Shown in pieces: positions 1 to 7,666 of a DNA stretch of 64,000 nucleotides. The notes below the pieces were generated by a model. That model had not been told where the DNA came from. It saw only the letters and a list, made by a program, of their open reading frames with translations, and ran no database searches. Position 1 is the stretch's first letter, and each line of letters begins with the position of its first letter. Made by a program: the position numbers and the translations under genes. The stretch comes from Mycobacteroides saopaulense (GTDB lineage: Bacteria; Actinomycetota; Actinomycetes; Mycobacteriales; Mycobacteriaceae), in contig NZ_CP010271.1 of NCBI RefSeq assembly GCF_001456355.1, forward strand, positions 2,170,001-2,234,000, read 5' to 3'.

Positions 1-1139
1 AAATCGGCTGCGATACCGAAGGCTTGCGGTCCGCCGTGTGCGGTGATCGCCCTGCGCACAAAGGTGTCGTCGACCAGATCGTCGTGTACCCGAGCCGGGT
101 CGAGCCGATCCAGGAACCCGCGATCGCCGTCGACGACTGTGTCACGCATCGACTCGACCAGACGCTGGGTAAAGCTCCGATATGGGAACGGCTGAAAGCC
201 CAGGCGTTGCGGATGCCAATCCGGATGACGCGGTGGATAAGGAGGGTTCGGATAGGTCAGTGCTGTCTGTACGGCGGGTACCGGCTGCGGAAGATACGTG
301 CCGCCGCCAAGCGTTCCTGCCGCCGACTTTCGGTCGGCATCGATGCGCAGCTGGGCGGTGACCACCGCGTCGGTGACACCCTGCACCGCCGATGCGCGGC
401 CGGCAATCACGTCGTCGCGCGTGACGAGCACGCAGCAGGCGTGGTCACGCCATACGTCGCCGAGAAAAGTGTGAATCCGTCCGATCTTCTTGATCTGTGC
501 GATGGCATTGAAGGGATCGGCGACGACATATCCCCCGATGGATCGATTCGCCAGGGCCGGCACCATGTCGGAGGGGCTCATCACCACCAGCTCGACGGTG
601 CGCCTGGCGCGTGAGGCGGTGCTCCTGATCACCGGACGCAACCCATGGCTACGTAACAGCTCTTGCACGACGATGTTGTGAATCGACCACCAGAACGGGA
701 TCGCCACCTGGCTGCCCGCAAGATCCTCCAGATGCTGGATGTCGGGCGCCACCGTGAGCGCCGATCCGTTGGTGTGATTCCACCCGAGCACCCGCACTCC
801 ATGCCCCAGCACCTCACGGAGCTGGATCGCCATTGGCATCAGCAAGTGCGCGACATCGATCTGCCGTGCCATGAAGGCCTCGGCCAACGAGGCCCAGCTG
901 CGGAACAGCACCGGTTTGGCCGCGCTCACGGCTCCGGCCGGATACATTCCGGCGGAATGAGCGAGCAGCAGCGGAGCCGCATCGGTGATCGGCAGATATC
1001 CGATGCGTAGTTGGGCGCCGGTGTTGGTGGCGTCGGACGCCGCGGCACGAATCAGTCCGGTGGCTCCGAAAAGACCCGCCGCTGTGGTTATTCCGGCAGC
1101 ACCCGCCAGTACGGCGCGGCGTGAGGTGGTGCCGCTCAT
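1..1139 (-). CDS. ABC transporter substrate-binding protein, Tat-exported (partial)
   Basis: The visible part is 379 residues; the stop lies beyond the left edge. The N-terminus MSGTTSRRAVLAGAAG has a twin-arginine motif followed by a hydrophobic Ala/Gly stretch, so Tat export is likely. The mature start (QLRIGYLPITDAAPLLLA) is typical of the NrtA/SsuA/TauA family that binds nitrate, sulfonates or related small anions. The ATG shares an ATGA overlap with the stop of the upstream ATPase gene, so the two are translationally coupled. The substrate cannot be told from sequence; the flavoprotein in the same operon hints at an organosulfur or similar compound. The permease is probably beyond the left edge. 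Confidence 0.85.
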   Translation of the reverse strand, partial: MSGTTSRRAVLAGAAGITTAAGLFGATGLIRAAASDATNTGAQLRIGYLPITDAAPLLLAHSAGMYPAGAVSAAKPVLFRSWASLAEAFMARQIDVAHLLMPMAIQLREVLGHGVRVLGWNHTNGSALTVAPDIQHLEDLAGSQVAIPFWWSIHNIVVQELLRSHGLRPVIRSTASRARRTVELVVMSPSDMVPALANRSIGGYVVADPFNAIAQIKKIGRIHTFLGDVWRDHACCVLVTRDDVIAGRASAVQGVTDAVVTAQLRIDADRKSAAGTLGGGTYLPQPVPAVQTALTYPNPPYPPRHPDWHPQRLGFQPFPYRSFTQRLVESMRDTVVDGDRGFLDRLDPARVHDDLVDDTFVRRAITAHGGPQAFGIAAD

Positions 1140-1864
1140 TCGTGCGTCGCTTCCACCGCCGGGTGATATCGGGCAAGGATCTCCCGGCGTATTCGGGCAT
1201 GCTCTCCCCCGGTGCGCCCGAGCGTCCACTCTTGCCGTATCCGTCCGCCGTCGCCGAGGAGAATCACCCTGTGCGCGAGCGCCAGTGCTTCATCGACATC
1301 GTGGGTCACCAGGATCACGGTGATGGCCAGCTCGACGGCCAGACTCTGCAGCCAGCTCTGTAGGTCTGCCCGGGTGACCGGATCGAGTGCGCTGAACGGT
1401 TCATCGAGCAGCAGCAGCCTGGGGCGAGTCGCCACCGCACGCAGGATGGCGACACGCTGGGCCTGACCGCCGGACAACTGGTCGGGATAGCGGTCCGAGA
1501 GCCGTTGTAGCCCGAAATGCCGCACCAGATTGTCCACGTAGACATCGTCGAATCCGTTGCGGTGCACCGCGAACCGTTTGGCGAAGACGATGTTCTCTGT
1601 GACGGTCAGCCATGGCATCAGCAGGGCATCTTGGAAAACCACCCCCGTCCGGGGGCGTCCTGACTCAGATGCCCAGACAACAGTTCCAGTGCTGAGCTCC
1701 TCCAAGCCCGCGAGCACTCGCAACAGCGTGGACTTTCCACTCCCGCTGGGGCCCAGGACGGCCACGAACTCGCCGGAAGCCACCTGTAGGTCGACGTCGC
1801 GCAAGGCCGCGGCCGATCCGAAATGCTTGGAGGCATTCGTTATTCGTACTGCGTCAGTTCCCAC
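1136..1864 (-). CDS. ABC transporter ATP-binding protein (NitT/TauT/SsuB type)
   Basis: A 242-residue ATPase powering import of the ligand held by the downstream binding protein. Walker A GPSGSGKST is near residues 38-46, the signature LSGGQ at 130-134, Walker B LLLLDEP near 151-157, and the H-loop VTHDVDEA near 187. The GTG at 1862-1864 is the best start because it puts the ITNASKHFG strand at the usual distance before Walker A. It lies 25 nt inside the end of the upstream oxidoreductase gene. The same frame stays open for about 800 nt upstream, but that stretch is antisense-like Arg/Gly/His-rich translation opposite the known reading frame. Confidence 0.9.
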   Translation of the reverse strand: MGTDAVRITNASKHFGSAAALRDVDLQVASGEFVAVLGPSGSGKSTLLRVLAGLEELSTGTVVWASESGRPRTGVVFQDALLMPWLTVTENIVFAKRFAVHRNGFDDVYVDNLVRHFGLQRLSDRYPDQLSGGQAQRVAILRAVATRPRLLLLDEPFSALDPVTRADLQSWLQSLAVELAITVILVTHDVDEALALAHRVILLGDGGRIRQEWTLGRTGGEHARIRREILARYHPAVEATHE

Positions 1865-2889
1865 CGTAGCTGTCCTTCCGAGGGTGACTGTATGGGTAGG
1901 AATGCGGCCTCGCGGAACCGCCGGTTGGCTGCCGTCCCCAATGCGTATCCGGCGCCACCGGCCAAGGTGACCTCCAGTCGCGACGCCTGACCGGCGAGCC
2001 CCGCGGCATCGAGCCGGAGTCGAAGAAGATCGGCGATGGTCGGTTCGGTAGGCGCCGCCGCAAAGGCGTAGAGACGTTCTCGCAGTGTGATGTGACGCTG
2101 CGTCAGTTCGACTTGTTCGCCGGAGAACTGCTGCGCGAGCACGCCATGCGCGGCCCGCGCACCCTGCAGGGCAGCGGCGCTGATTCCGGCACAGAACGCG
2201 CTCTGAAGGAGAAGGAAGGCCGGCCGGATGTGGGTGACGAAGCCCGGCAGGTCGGTACTGATCACGTTCTCGAGGGGAACGTGAACCTTGTCCAGATACA
2301 GGGACGTCGAGGCCGTGGCCATGAGCGCCATGAGGTTCGGCGGGCGGTCGACGCGGATTCCTTTCGCGTTGACGTCGACCGCCACCACATAGGTGGCGCC
2401 GTCCTCGCCGCGGGCAGGCAACACCATGAGTGCGTAGGGAAACACGTTGGAGGCCCACCGGATCGGACCGGTGATGTGCAGACCGTGCCGATGCGTTGTC
2501 GCGACCAGCGGAACCTCCCCCAGTCCCGCGACCTGTTTGAGGCCGGCCGCCATCGCGGTCACCCCGGCCCGGCGCCCGGCCGCAAGGGTGGGCAGGTGCG
2601 CGGCACGGAAGGCAGCCGGGGCAAGGCTCACGTACTCGATCGTCATGCGGTGCGCCCATGCCGAGAAACCCACGGCCAGACTGCTTACAGCCACACGTTC
2701 GATCACCTGCACCGCGGGCACAAGGTCCGAACCGGCCAGACCCACATCGAAGAGGCCTTCAGCGCCCAGCGCGGCGATATCGACACGCACGTCGGTCTGA
2801 TCCGCATCGAGAGCAGACGCACGGGCGGCCACCTCAGTACTGACGCGCTCCAGCGCCTCCTCGAGGTGCTTGACCACGACTGCCGTCAC
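1840..2889 (-). CDS. Acyl-CoA dehydrogenase-like flavin oxidoreductase
   Basis: A 349-residue protein with the acyl-CoA dehydrogenase/DszC-like monooxygenase fold: N-terminal helical domain, central barrel segment (HITGPIRWASNVFPYALMVLP, close to residue 140) and C-terminal helical bundle. Members in ABC-transporter operons are often FMNH2- or FADH2-dependent enzymes that open or desulfurise imported compounds; here that role is inferred from context. GTG at 2889 overlaps the stop of the upstream DUF4242 gene (GTGA), and the 3' end overlaps the ATPase gene, so the operon is tightly coupled. The protein is somewhat shorter than catabolic acyl-CoA dehydrogenases (about 380-400 residues), and I do not see the usual catalytic Glu context. 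Confidence 0.75.
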   Translation of the reverse strand: MTAVVVKHLEEALERVSTEVAARASALDADQTDVRVDIAALGAEGLFDVGLAGSDLVPAVQVIERVAVSSLAVGFSAWAHRMTIEYVSLAPAAFRAAHLPTLAAGRRAGVTAMAAGLKQVAGLGEVPLVATTHRHGLHITGPIRWASNVFPYALMVLPARGEDGATYVVAVDVNAKGIRVDRPPNLMALMATASTSLYLDKVHVPLENVISTDLPGFVTHIRPAFLLLQSAFCAGISAAALQGARAAHGVLAQQFSGEQVELTQRHITLRERLYAFAAAPTEPTIADLLRLRLDAAGLAGQASRLEVTLAGGAGYALGTAANRRFREAAFLPIQSPSEGQLRWELTQYE

Positions 2890-3416
2890 AGCGAGATGTC
2901 TCCGAGCCCATGCAGCCTGTCGACCGGAGTGTCGACAGCCTTTCGTGCGCGCAGCACCGCGTCCTCGTCGGGAGCGTCATAGAAGCACAGGCACTTGTCC
3001 ATGTCTTCGCGGACATATGTGCGCAGAAAGCTGACCTCGGGCACGTCGGCATACCTGGGTGCCTTCGCCTTCTTACGTGCGAGGTAGGTGTCCATGTCCA
3101 GGTCGGCGGGCAGATCCCATTCCACCAGGTAGCCGGCGGCCGGGCGCGCGGACCTCAGCTGGTCAAGATCGGCGCCCACCAGGCGGACCGGGTGCGGCCC
3201 CGAAACCGTTTCGACGCCCAGGGAATCGGCATCCAGCTGCGGAGCGTCGGCATTGAATTCGGTGACGACGAAGACGCGACGGGCCTCGCGTGTCACCTGC
3301 GCCTCGATCAACTCGCCACCGTCACGATGAACCCGGCCGTCGAGCTCTTTGAGCAGCTGTGTGGTGTCGATCTTCCCGGCGGGGGCAACGGCGATCTCGT
3401 AGAGGTACAGGGTCAC
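2886..3416 (-). CDS. DUF4242 domain protein (SCO4226-like)
   Basis: A 176-residue soluble protein, first gene of the transporter operon. The second half (GYLVEWDLPADLDMDTY, then VSFLRTYVREDMDKCLCFYD) matches DUF4242, a ferredoxin-like fold; the Streptomyces member SCO4226 was described as nickel-binding. The first half repeats the fold more loosely (TLYLYEIAVAPAGKIDTTQL). Start GTG at 3414-3416 is preceded by AGGAAAAG at good spacing. An in-frame start further upstream would run through the palindromic operator and was rejected. The biochemical role is unknown; it could act as a small metal- or ligand-binding accessory to the downstream flavoprotein. Confidence 0.7.
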   Translation of the reverse strand: MTLYLYEIAVAPAGKIDTTQLLKELDGRVHRDGGELIEAQVTREARRVFVVTEFNADAPQLDADSLGVETVSGPHPVRLVGADLDQLRSARPAAGYLVEWDLPADLDMDTYLARKKAKAPRYADVPEVSFLRTYVREDMDKCLCFYDAPDEDAVLRARKAVDTPVDRLHGLGDISL

Positions 3417-3474
3417 GTCACTTTTCCTAACTTCGACGAACGATTTCGATGTGCGGCAACGTGACCGTTTCACG

Positions 3475-3490
3475 GACAGACCGGTCTGTC
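3475..3490. promoter_or_regulatory. TetR-type operator: perfect 16-bp palindrome
   Basis: GACAGACCGGTCTGTC is a perfect inverted repeat in the 104-bp gap between the divergent DUF4242 operon (start 3416) and the tetR gene (start 3521). It overlaps the region where the -35 element of tetR would fall (-10 candidate TACTCT at 3509-3514, seven bases before the ATG). It is the likely binding site by which the regulator controls itself and the transporter operon. Confidence 0.7.
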
Positions 3491-3520
3491 TATCAAGGTG
3501 TGGTGGGCTACTCTGCTCCC

Positions 3521-4108
3521 ATGAGCTCCACCACAGCACCCTCGGCCGCCCGGTCGGCCTCGACGGCCCGTGTGCTCGGGCCTGCCGATCGCCTGCTTCA
3601 TGCGGCCGCGGATCTGTTCGCAGCGCAGGGCATTCGCGCGGTGGGGATTGACCAGATCCTGCGTGAGGCGGGGGTTGCCAAGGCGAGCCTCTACAGCAGT
3701 TACGGATCCAAGGACGCGCTCATCGTCGCCTATCTCGAAGAATTGGATCAGCGTGATCGCAACCGCTGGGACGCGGCCGTCGCGGCGCAGCGTGATCCCG
3801 TCGCGAAAGTGTTGACGTTCTTCGACCTCGCCACGGCGGCCGCGAAGGCGAGAGACTTCCGAGGATGCCTGTATGCCAACGCCGCTACCGAGTTCCCGGG
3901 CACGGAATGGGAGCCGGTACGCAGGCATCGTCAGTGGTTCCGGCAGACCGTGGCGGCACTCTTGCGTGAGGCAGGGCAGGCGCGCTCCGACAACCTTGCC
4001 CGGCAGGTGCAGTTGCTCTACGACGGCGCGCTGACAGCTTCGAAGATCGAGAAGTCCGTCGCGCCGATAACGCTCGCGCGCAAGCTCACTCGTGAATTGA
4101 TCGATTAG
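3521..4108 (+). CDS. TetR/AcrR family transcriptional regulator
   Basis: A 195-residue repressor. The N-terminal helix-turn-helix is clear (LFAAQGIRAVGIDQILREAG followed by VAKASLYSSYGSKDALI), and the C-terminal ligand domain contains RGCLYANAATEFPG, typical of the NemR/YxaF-like TetR branch. ATG 3521 fits leaderless initiation: TACTCT ends seven bases upstream and no Shine-Dalgarno is visible. It is divergent from the DUF4242/ABC operon across a perfect palindrome, so it probably represses that operon; the inducer is unknown. The SRPBCC gene follows 28 bp downstream in the same direction and may be co-transcribed. Confidence 0.88.
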   Translation: MSSTTAPSAARSASTARVLGPADRLLHAAADLFAAQGIRAVGIDQILREAGVAKASLYSSYGSKDALIVAYLEELDQRDRNRWDAAVAAQRDPVAKVLTFFDLATAAAKARDFRGCLYANAATEFPGTEWEPVRRHRQWFRQTVAALLREAGQARSDNLARQVQLLYDGALTASKIEKSVAPITLARKLTRELID

Positions 4109-4135
4109 ACGGTGGTGCTCTGGTTGGATGGGGAC

Positions 4136-4588
4136 ATGACTGAGGACATCAGAGTGGTCTCTGCCAGCCGCGAGGTGGAAGCGCCGGCCCCGTCGATTTT
4201 CGAGCTCATCGCAGATCCGGCGCGTCAGCGCGACTGGGATGGCAACGAGAATCTCGCCGATGCCTCCGCCGGACAACGGGTGCATGCCGTGGGTGATGTG
4301 TTCGTGATGACCCTGACCAACGGGCACGTCCGAGAGAACCACATCGTGGAATTCGACGAGGCGCGGCTGATCGCGTGGCTGCCATCGGAAGTGGGCAAGC
4401 AACCACCCGGCCACCTGTGGCGCTGGGAGCTGGAACCGCTCGGTGAGGGCCGCACCCGGGTGACCCATACCTATGACTGGACCAATCTCGTCGACGAGAA
4501 GAGACTTCCCCGGGCACGCGACACCACGTCGGAGCGGTTACAGGCATCGGTAGACAGGCTTGGTGCGCTCGCCGAGTCGGGTGGATAG
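4136..4588 (+). CDS. SRPBCC (polyketide cyclase/START-like) family protein
   Basis: A 150-residue single-domain helix-grip protein. The N-terminal strand VSASREVEAPAPSIFELIAD followed by PARQRDWDG is the standard SRPBCC opening, and the C-terminal part (LEPLGEGRTRVTHTYDW, then a long terminal helix) completes the fold. Such proteins bind hydrophobic ligands in a cavity; no enzyme activity can be assigned. ATG 4136 is chosen because an upstream in-frame start would add eight residues with no homology. It follows tetR by 28 bp. Confidence 0.8.
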   Translation: MTEDIRVVSASREVEAPAPSIFELIADPARQRDWDGNENLADASAGQRVHAVGDVFVMTLTNGHVRENHIVEFDEARLIAWLPSEVGKQPPGHLWRWELEPLGEGRTRVTHTYDWTNLVDEKRLPRARDTTSERLQASVDRLGALAESGG

Positions 4589-4620
4589 CGTCGGCTCACC
4601 CGAATCCTCCGTTGCGCCAC

Positions 4621-4651
4621 TTGACCTCAAGTTCACTTGAGGTTGAACACT
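4621..4651 (+). promoter_or_regulatory. SoxR box within a long-spacer promoter
   Basis: CCTCAAGTTCACTTGAGG (4625-4642) is an inverted repeat differing by one central base from the classic SoxR operator CCTCAAGTTAACTTGAGG. It sits between TTGACC (-35, 4621-4626) and AACACT (-10 candidate, 4646-4651), a 19-bp spacer as expected for MerR-family activation. The predicted transcription start coincides with the ATG at 4658, suggesting a leaderless, redox-cycler-inducible transcript. SoxR itself is not encoded in this window. Confidence 0.8.
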
Positions 4652-4657
4652 GGGCTC

Positions 4658-5317
4658 ATGACAACCACGACATCGAATGTGCGCCAGATTCGATCCGACC
4701 TCTGGGAGATGCGATCGGATAGCCCGTTCCCCGGGCTGACCACTCACGCATACCTGTGGACTCGGGCCGACGGGAACGTGTTGTTCTACAGCCCGGCCAC
4801 CGAGGCCGACTTCGAGACGATTGCCGAGTTGGGCGGAGTCGCTCATCAATACCTGTCGCACCAGGACGAGGCCGGGCCCATGCTCGCCGTCGTAAAGCAG
4901 CGGTTCGGATCGACACTGCACGCATCTGCCCGCGAAGAGGAGGAGATCGTCCGACACGCCAACCTCGATGTGCCGACCGTCGACCGGCACGTGGACGAGA
5001 ACGGCGTCGAGGTGATACCCACGCCGGGGCATTCGATCGGCAGCACCAGCTATCTGGTCACGGGCGCCGACGGCGAGAAGTATCTGTTCACCGGGGACAC
5101 CATGTTCCCCACCGAAGATGGTTCGTGGGCCACGTTCCTGGTCCCGGGGCGCGGCGACGCCGACGAGCTCGTGGGCAGTCTGCGACTGCTGGCAGGCCTT
5201 GCCCCGGACGTCGTCATCTCCAGCGCGTACGGGGGCGATACCGCGGTATCCGAACTGCCGGACGGGCGCTGGCGTGAGTTGATCGCGCAGGCGCAACAAA
5301 GTGTCAGGCGCACCTAG
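4658..5317 (+). CDS. MBL-fold metallo-hydrolase-like protein, SoxR-regulated
   Basis: A 219-residue protein with the metallo-beta-lactamase fold: N-terminal strands RQIRSDLWEMRSD, the VIPTPGHSIGSTSYLV segment (third metal motif) and YLFTGDTMFP (fourth motif, Asp). The usual HxHxDH first motif is replaced by SHQDEAGPM, so only part of the binuclear metal site is present. The second half of the fold is intact. The immediate upstream SoxR box implies induction by redox-active compounds. ATG 4658 is chosen because the promoter geometry places transcription start there. Substrate unknown. Confidence 0.8.
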   Translation: MTTTTSNVRQIRSDLWEMRSDSPFPGLTTHAYLWTRADGNVLFYSPATEADFETIAELGGVAHQYLSHQDEAGPMLAVVKQRFGSTLHASAREEEEIVRHANLDVPTVDRHVDENGVEVIPTPGHSIGSTSYLVTGADGEKYLFTGDTMFPTEDGSWATFLVPGRGDADELVGSLRLLAGLAPDVVISSAYGGDTAVSELPDGRWRELIAQAQQSVRRT

Positions 5318-6825
5318 GGGCGAATCGCCTGCGGGAACGCGAAGATTCCGTTTGGGTCGCAGACGGAAGCAATCTGCTGCAGCCGGGGTAGGTTATGGCC
5401 GTAATACGCGGTAGCCCAGTTGGATAGACGAGGATCGATGTAGTTCACATACGCGCCGGGTCCACAAATCTCGCCGAGTCTGTCCCGTGCCTCGTCCACG
5501 CGGTGATATGCGACCGACGGCTCCGCACCGACGCCGTGATAGATCTGAACGGACGCTGCCGCCCGCCGATGCGGGAATGCCGTGGCGTCCGCGGATATCC
5601 GGCTCACCGCCCCGCCCAGGCTGTCGAAGATGAACGTCAGTCCGGGCTTGTCCGTCAAGAGCGCCTCGATGCGACCGGTGTCGACCGCGGGATCCGAGAC
5701 CATGCGCGAGGACGCGACAAACGCCTCGCGCTGCAGCTGTCCCGTCCCCGTGCCCGTCCATGACGGCCGGCACTGCGCCAGCGTCAATGTCGAGCACCCG
5801 CCCATGAACTTCATGGCATCCAGAAACGCCATCTCGGCGTCAAATCGCTCGGTGACACCGATGCCGATCGCGCCCAGCAGGTCCTCGATCAGCGTGCGCG
5901 GATCGGCGCCGCGGGCGATGCAGCCGACGATTCGGCACCGCGGTGTGGCACCACCGACGGCATGCAGGGTTGTCCACAACTCATCGGGTGCACCGTCCAT
6001 GAAGGTCAACCATCGATGCGTGATCGCCGCCGTGTCCCCCGGTGCGTAGTCGAGCGTGAATACCGTCAGCTGCGTGGACTCGGCGGTCTCGAACGTGAAC
6101 TCTGTTGCGATGCAGAAATTTCCGCCGCCGACTCCGCGGATAGCCCAAAACAGGTCGGGTTCGGAATCCGCCGCCAGCACCCGTACTTCGCCGTCCGCTG
6201 TCACCGCGCGAGCGGACACGAGCTGGTCGCAGGTCAGTCCGAACTTGCGGGTGAGCACCCCTACCCCGCCACCGAGCGTTAGTCCGGCGATGCCCACCGT
6301 CGGACAGGAGCCACCGGCGAGCATCCGGCCGGCGGCGGCGATGCCCGTGTAGACGTCGATGAGTCGTGCGCCGGGCCCGATCACCGCCCGTGTCCCGGCC
6401 ACCGAGACCTCCGCCATGCGCCCGAGGTCGACCACCAGCCCGTCGCTCGGGGTGCAGTAGCCGCCGTAACTGTGTCCGCCGCTGCGCGCCGCCACGGGTA
6501 TCGCGCCGCTCGATGCGAACTCGACGCAGCGCGCCACGTCCTGTTCGGAGGTGCAGAAGGCCACCGCGCCAGGATGATTCACGTCGAAGAGCGGATTGAA
6601 GGCCCGCCCGGCCTCGTCCATTCCGGCCTCGCCACGCACCACAAGAGTTCCCGACAGCCTGCGGCGCAGATCTTCCCATCGAGGCGCGGCCGGTGGGTCG
6701 TCGGAATGATCCGTCGAGCATCCGATGACCGAGGCAGAACCGAGTGCGAGGATTGCCCCGGCTGAGAGCACCGCACGTCTGTTGATCAGCGCGGTAGCCG
6801 GTGCCTGGCGCGGTGGGTGGTCCAT
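5314..6825 (-). CDS. FAD-linked oxidase, berberine-bridge-enzyme type, Tat lipoprotein-like
   Basis: A 503-residue oxidoreductase. The N-terminus has twin arginines (residues 16-17), a hydrophobic segment and a lipobox ending in VIGC (Cys36), so it is probably a Tat-exported lipoprotein. The PCMH-type FAD domain contains ARSGGHSYGG (His118) and AGGSCPTVGIAGLTLGGG (Cys174), the His/Cys pair used for bicovalent flavin attachment in berberine bridge enzymes and hexose oxidases. The C-terminal BBE motif (YVNYIDPRLSNWATAYYGHN, then LQQIASVCDPNGIFAFPQAI) is complete. It probably oxidises an alcohol or sugar outside the membrane. Its 3' end overlaps the end of the convergent MBL gene by 4 nt. Confidence 0.88.
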   Translation of the reverse strand: MDHPPRQAPATALINRRAVLSAGAILALGSASVIGCSTDHSDDPPAAPRWEDLRRRLSGTLVVRGEAGMDEAGRAFNPLFDVNHPGAVAFCTSEQDVARCVEFASSGAIPVAARSGGHSYGGYCTPSDGLVVDLGRMAEVSVAGTRAVIGPGARLIDVYTGIAAAGRMLAGGSCPTVGIAGLTLGGGVGVLTRKFGLTCDQLVSARAVTADGEVRVLAADSEPDLFWAIRGVGGGNFCIATEFTFETAESTQLTVFTLDYAPGDTAAITHRWLTFMDGAPDELWTTLHAVGGATPRCRIVGCIARGADPRTLIEDLLGAIGIGVTERFDAEMAFLDAMKFMGGCSTLTLAQCRPSWTGTGTGQLQREAFVASSRMVSDPAVDTGRIEALLTDKPGLTFIFDSLGGAVSRISADATAFPHRRAAASVQIYHGVGAEPSVAYHRVDEARDRLGEICGPGAYVNYIDPRLSNWATAYYGHNLPRLQQIASVCDPNGIFAFPQAIRP

Positions 6826-6883
6826 CGCCCCATCTTGTCGCCTCCCGCGGAGGCGTGTATTGCGCAGCGGTAGATTGACCCAC

Positions 6884-7657
6884 ATGACGGCGAGCCCGGC
6901 ACCCGATCCGGTGGCCGACGTAGCGCTCAGCCCCAGCGGGCCGCGGGTCGGAGCCTTCTTCGACCTGGATGGCACCCTGGTGGCCGGATTCACCCCGACG
7001 GCACATGCCCGCGATCGGATGCGGCGCGGCCAGGCCAGTGTCGGCGAGGTTCTCGGAGTTCTGGAGGCCACCTTTCGGTACAAATTGGGCCGCATGGAAT
7101 TCGAGCGTCTTGTGGTTCGCGCTGCCGGATACCTGCGCGGCGACTCGTTGGCCGAACTGGAGGCCGTGGGAGAACGAATCTTTCATCAGCACAATGCCTC
7201 GATGATCTATCCACAGATGCGCCGGCGTGTGCGAGCACATCAGGAACAGGGGCACACCGTGGTGTTGAGTTCGTCGGCACTGACGATTCACGCCGAACCG
7301 GTGGCGCGTGACCTCGGCATCACTCATGTGCTGTGCAACCACTTCGACCTCGACAACCAGGGACTTCTCACCGGTGGCATCCGTAAACCCATTGTGTGGG
7401 GGCGCAACAAGGCGACAGCGGTCAAGCTGTTCTGTGAGTCCAATGGTGTTGATTTGCAACGCAGTTACTTCTATGCGGACGGCGAGGAGGACATCGACCT
7501 GATGTCCCTGGTCGGCGAACCCTGCCCGGTCAACCCGCGTGGTCGTCTCGCGAGCATGGCATCGGAGCAGGGTTGGCCGATCTTGCGGTTCGAGGATCCG
7601 AGACCCCGTGGGGTGGCCTCGTCGCTGCGCCGGCTTGCCGGGATGGCCCGTCGATAG
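6884..7657 (+). CDS. HAD-IB family phosphatase (SerB-like)
   Basis: A 257-residue HAD hydrolase. Motif I is FFDLDGTLV (Asp27 and Asp29), motif II is VVLSSSALT, and motif III/IV comprises the Lys of GRNKATAVK and YADGEEDIDLMSLVG. The spacing and cap-helix region fit subfamily IB, which includes phosphoserine phosphatase and the HAD domains fused to acyltransferases in mycobacteria; the exact substrate is not predictable. ATG 6884 lies seven bases after TAGATT (6871-6876), indicating a leaderless transcript. It is divergent from the flavoprotein gene across 58 bp. Confidence 0.87.
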   Translation: MTASPAPDPVADVALSPSGPRVGAFFDLDGTLVAGFTPTAHARDRMRRGQASVGEVLGVLEATFRYKLGRMEFERLVVRAAGYLRGDSLAELEAVGERIFHQHNASMIYPQMRRRVRAHQEQGHTVVLSSSALTIHAEPVARDLGITHVLCNHFDLDNQGLLTGGIRKPIVWGRNKATAVKLFCESNGVDLQRSYFYADGEEDIDLMSLVGEPCPVNPRGRLASMASEQGWPILRFEDPRPRGVASSLRRLAGMARR

Positions 7658-7666
7658 GCTTGGGGC

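Noticed and set aside
1865..2659. Upstream extension of the ABC ATPase frame
   Set aside because: The translation is Arg/Gly/His-rich without domain features and lies over the 3' two thirds of the flavoprotein gene on the same strand in another frame; the ATPase domain begins only at the GTG 1864.
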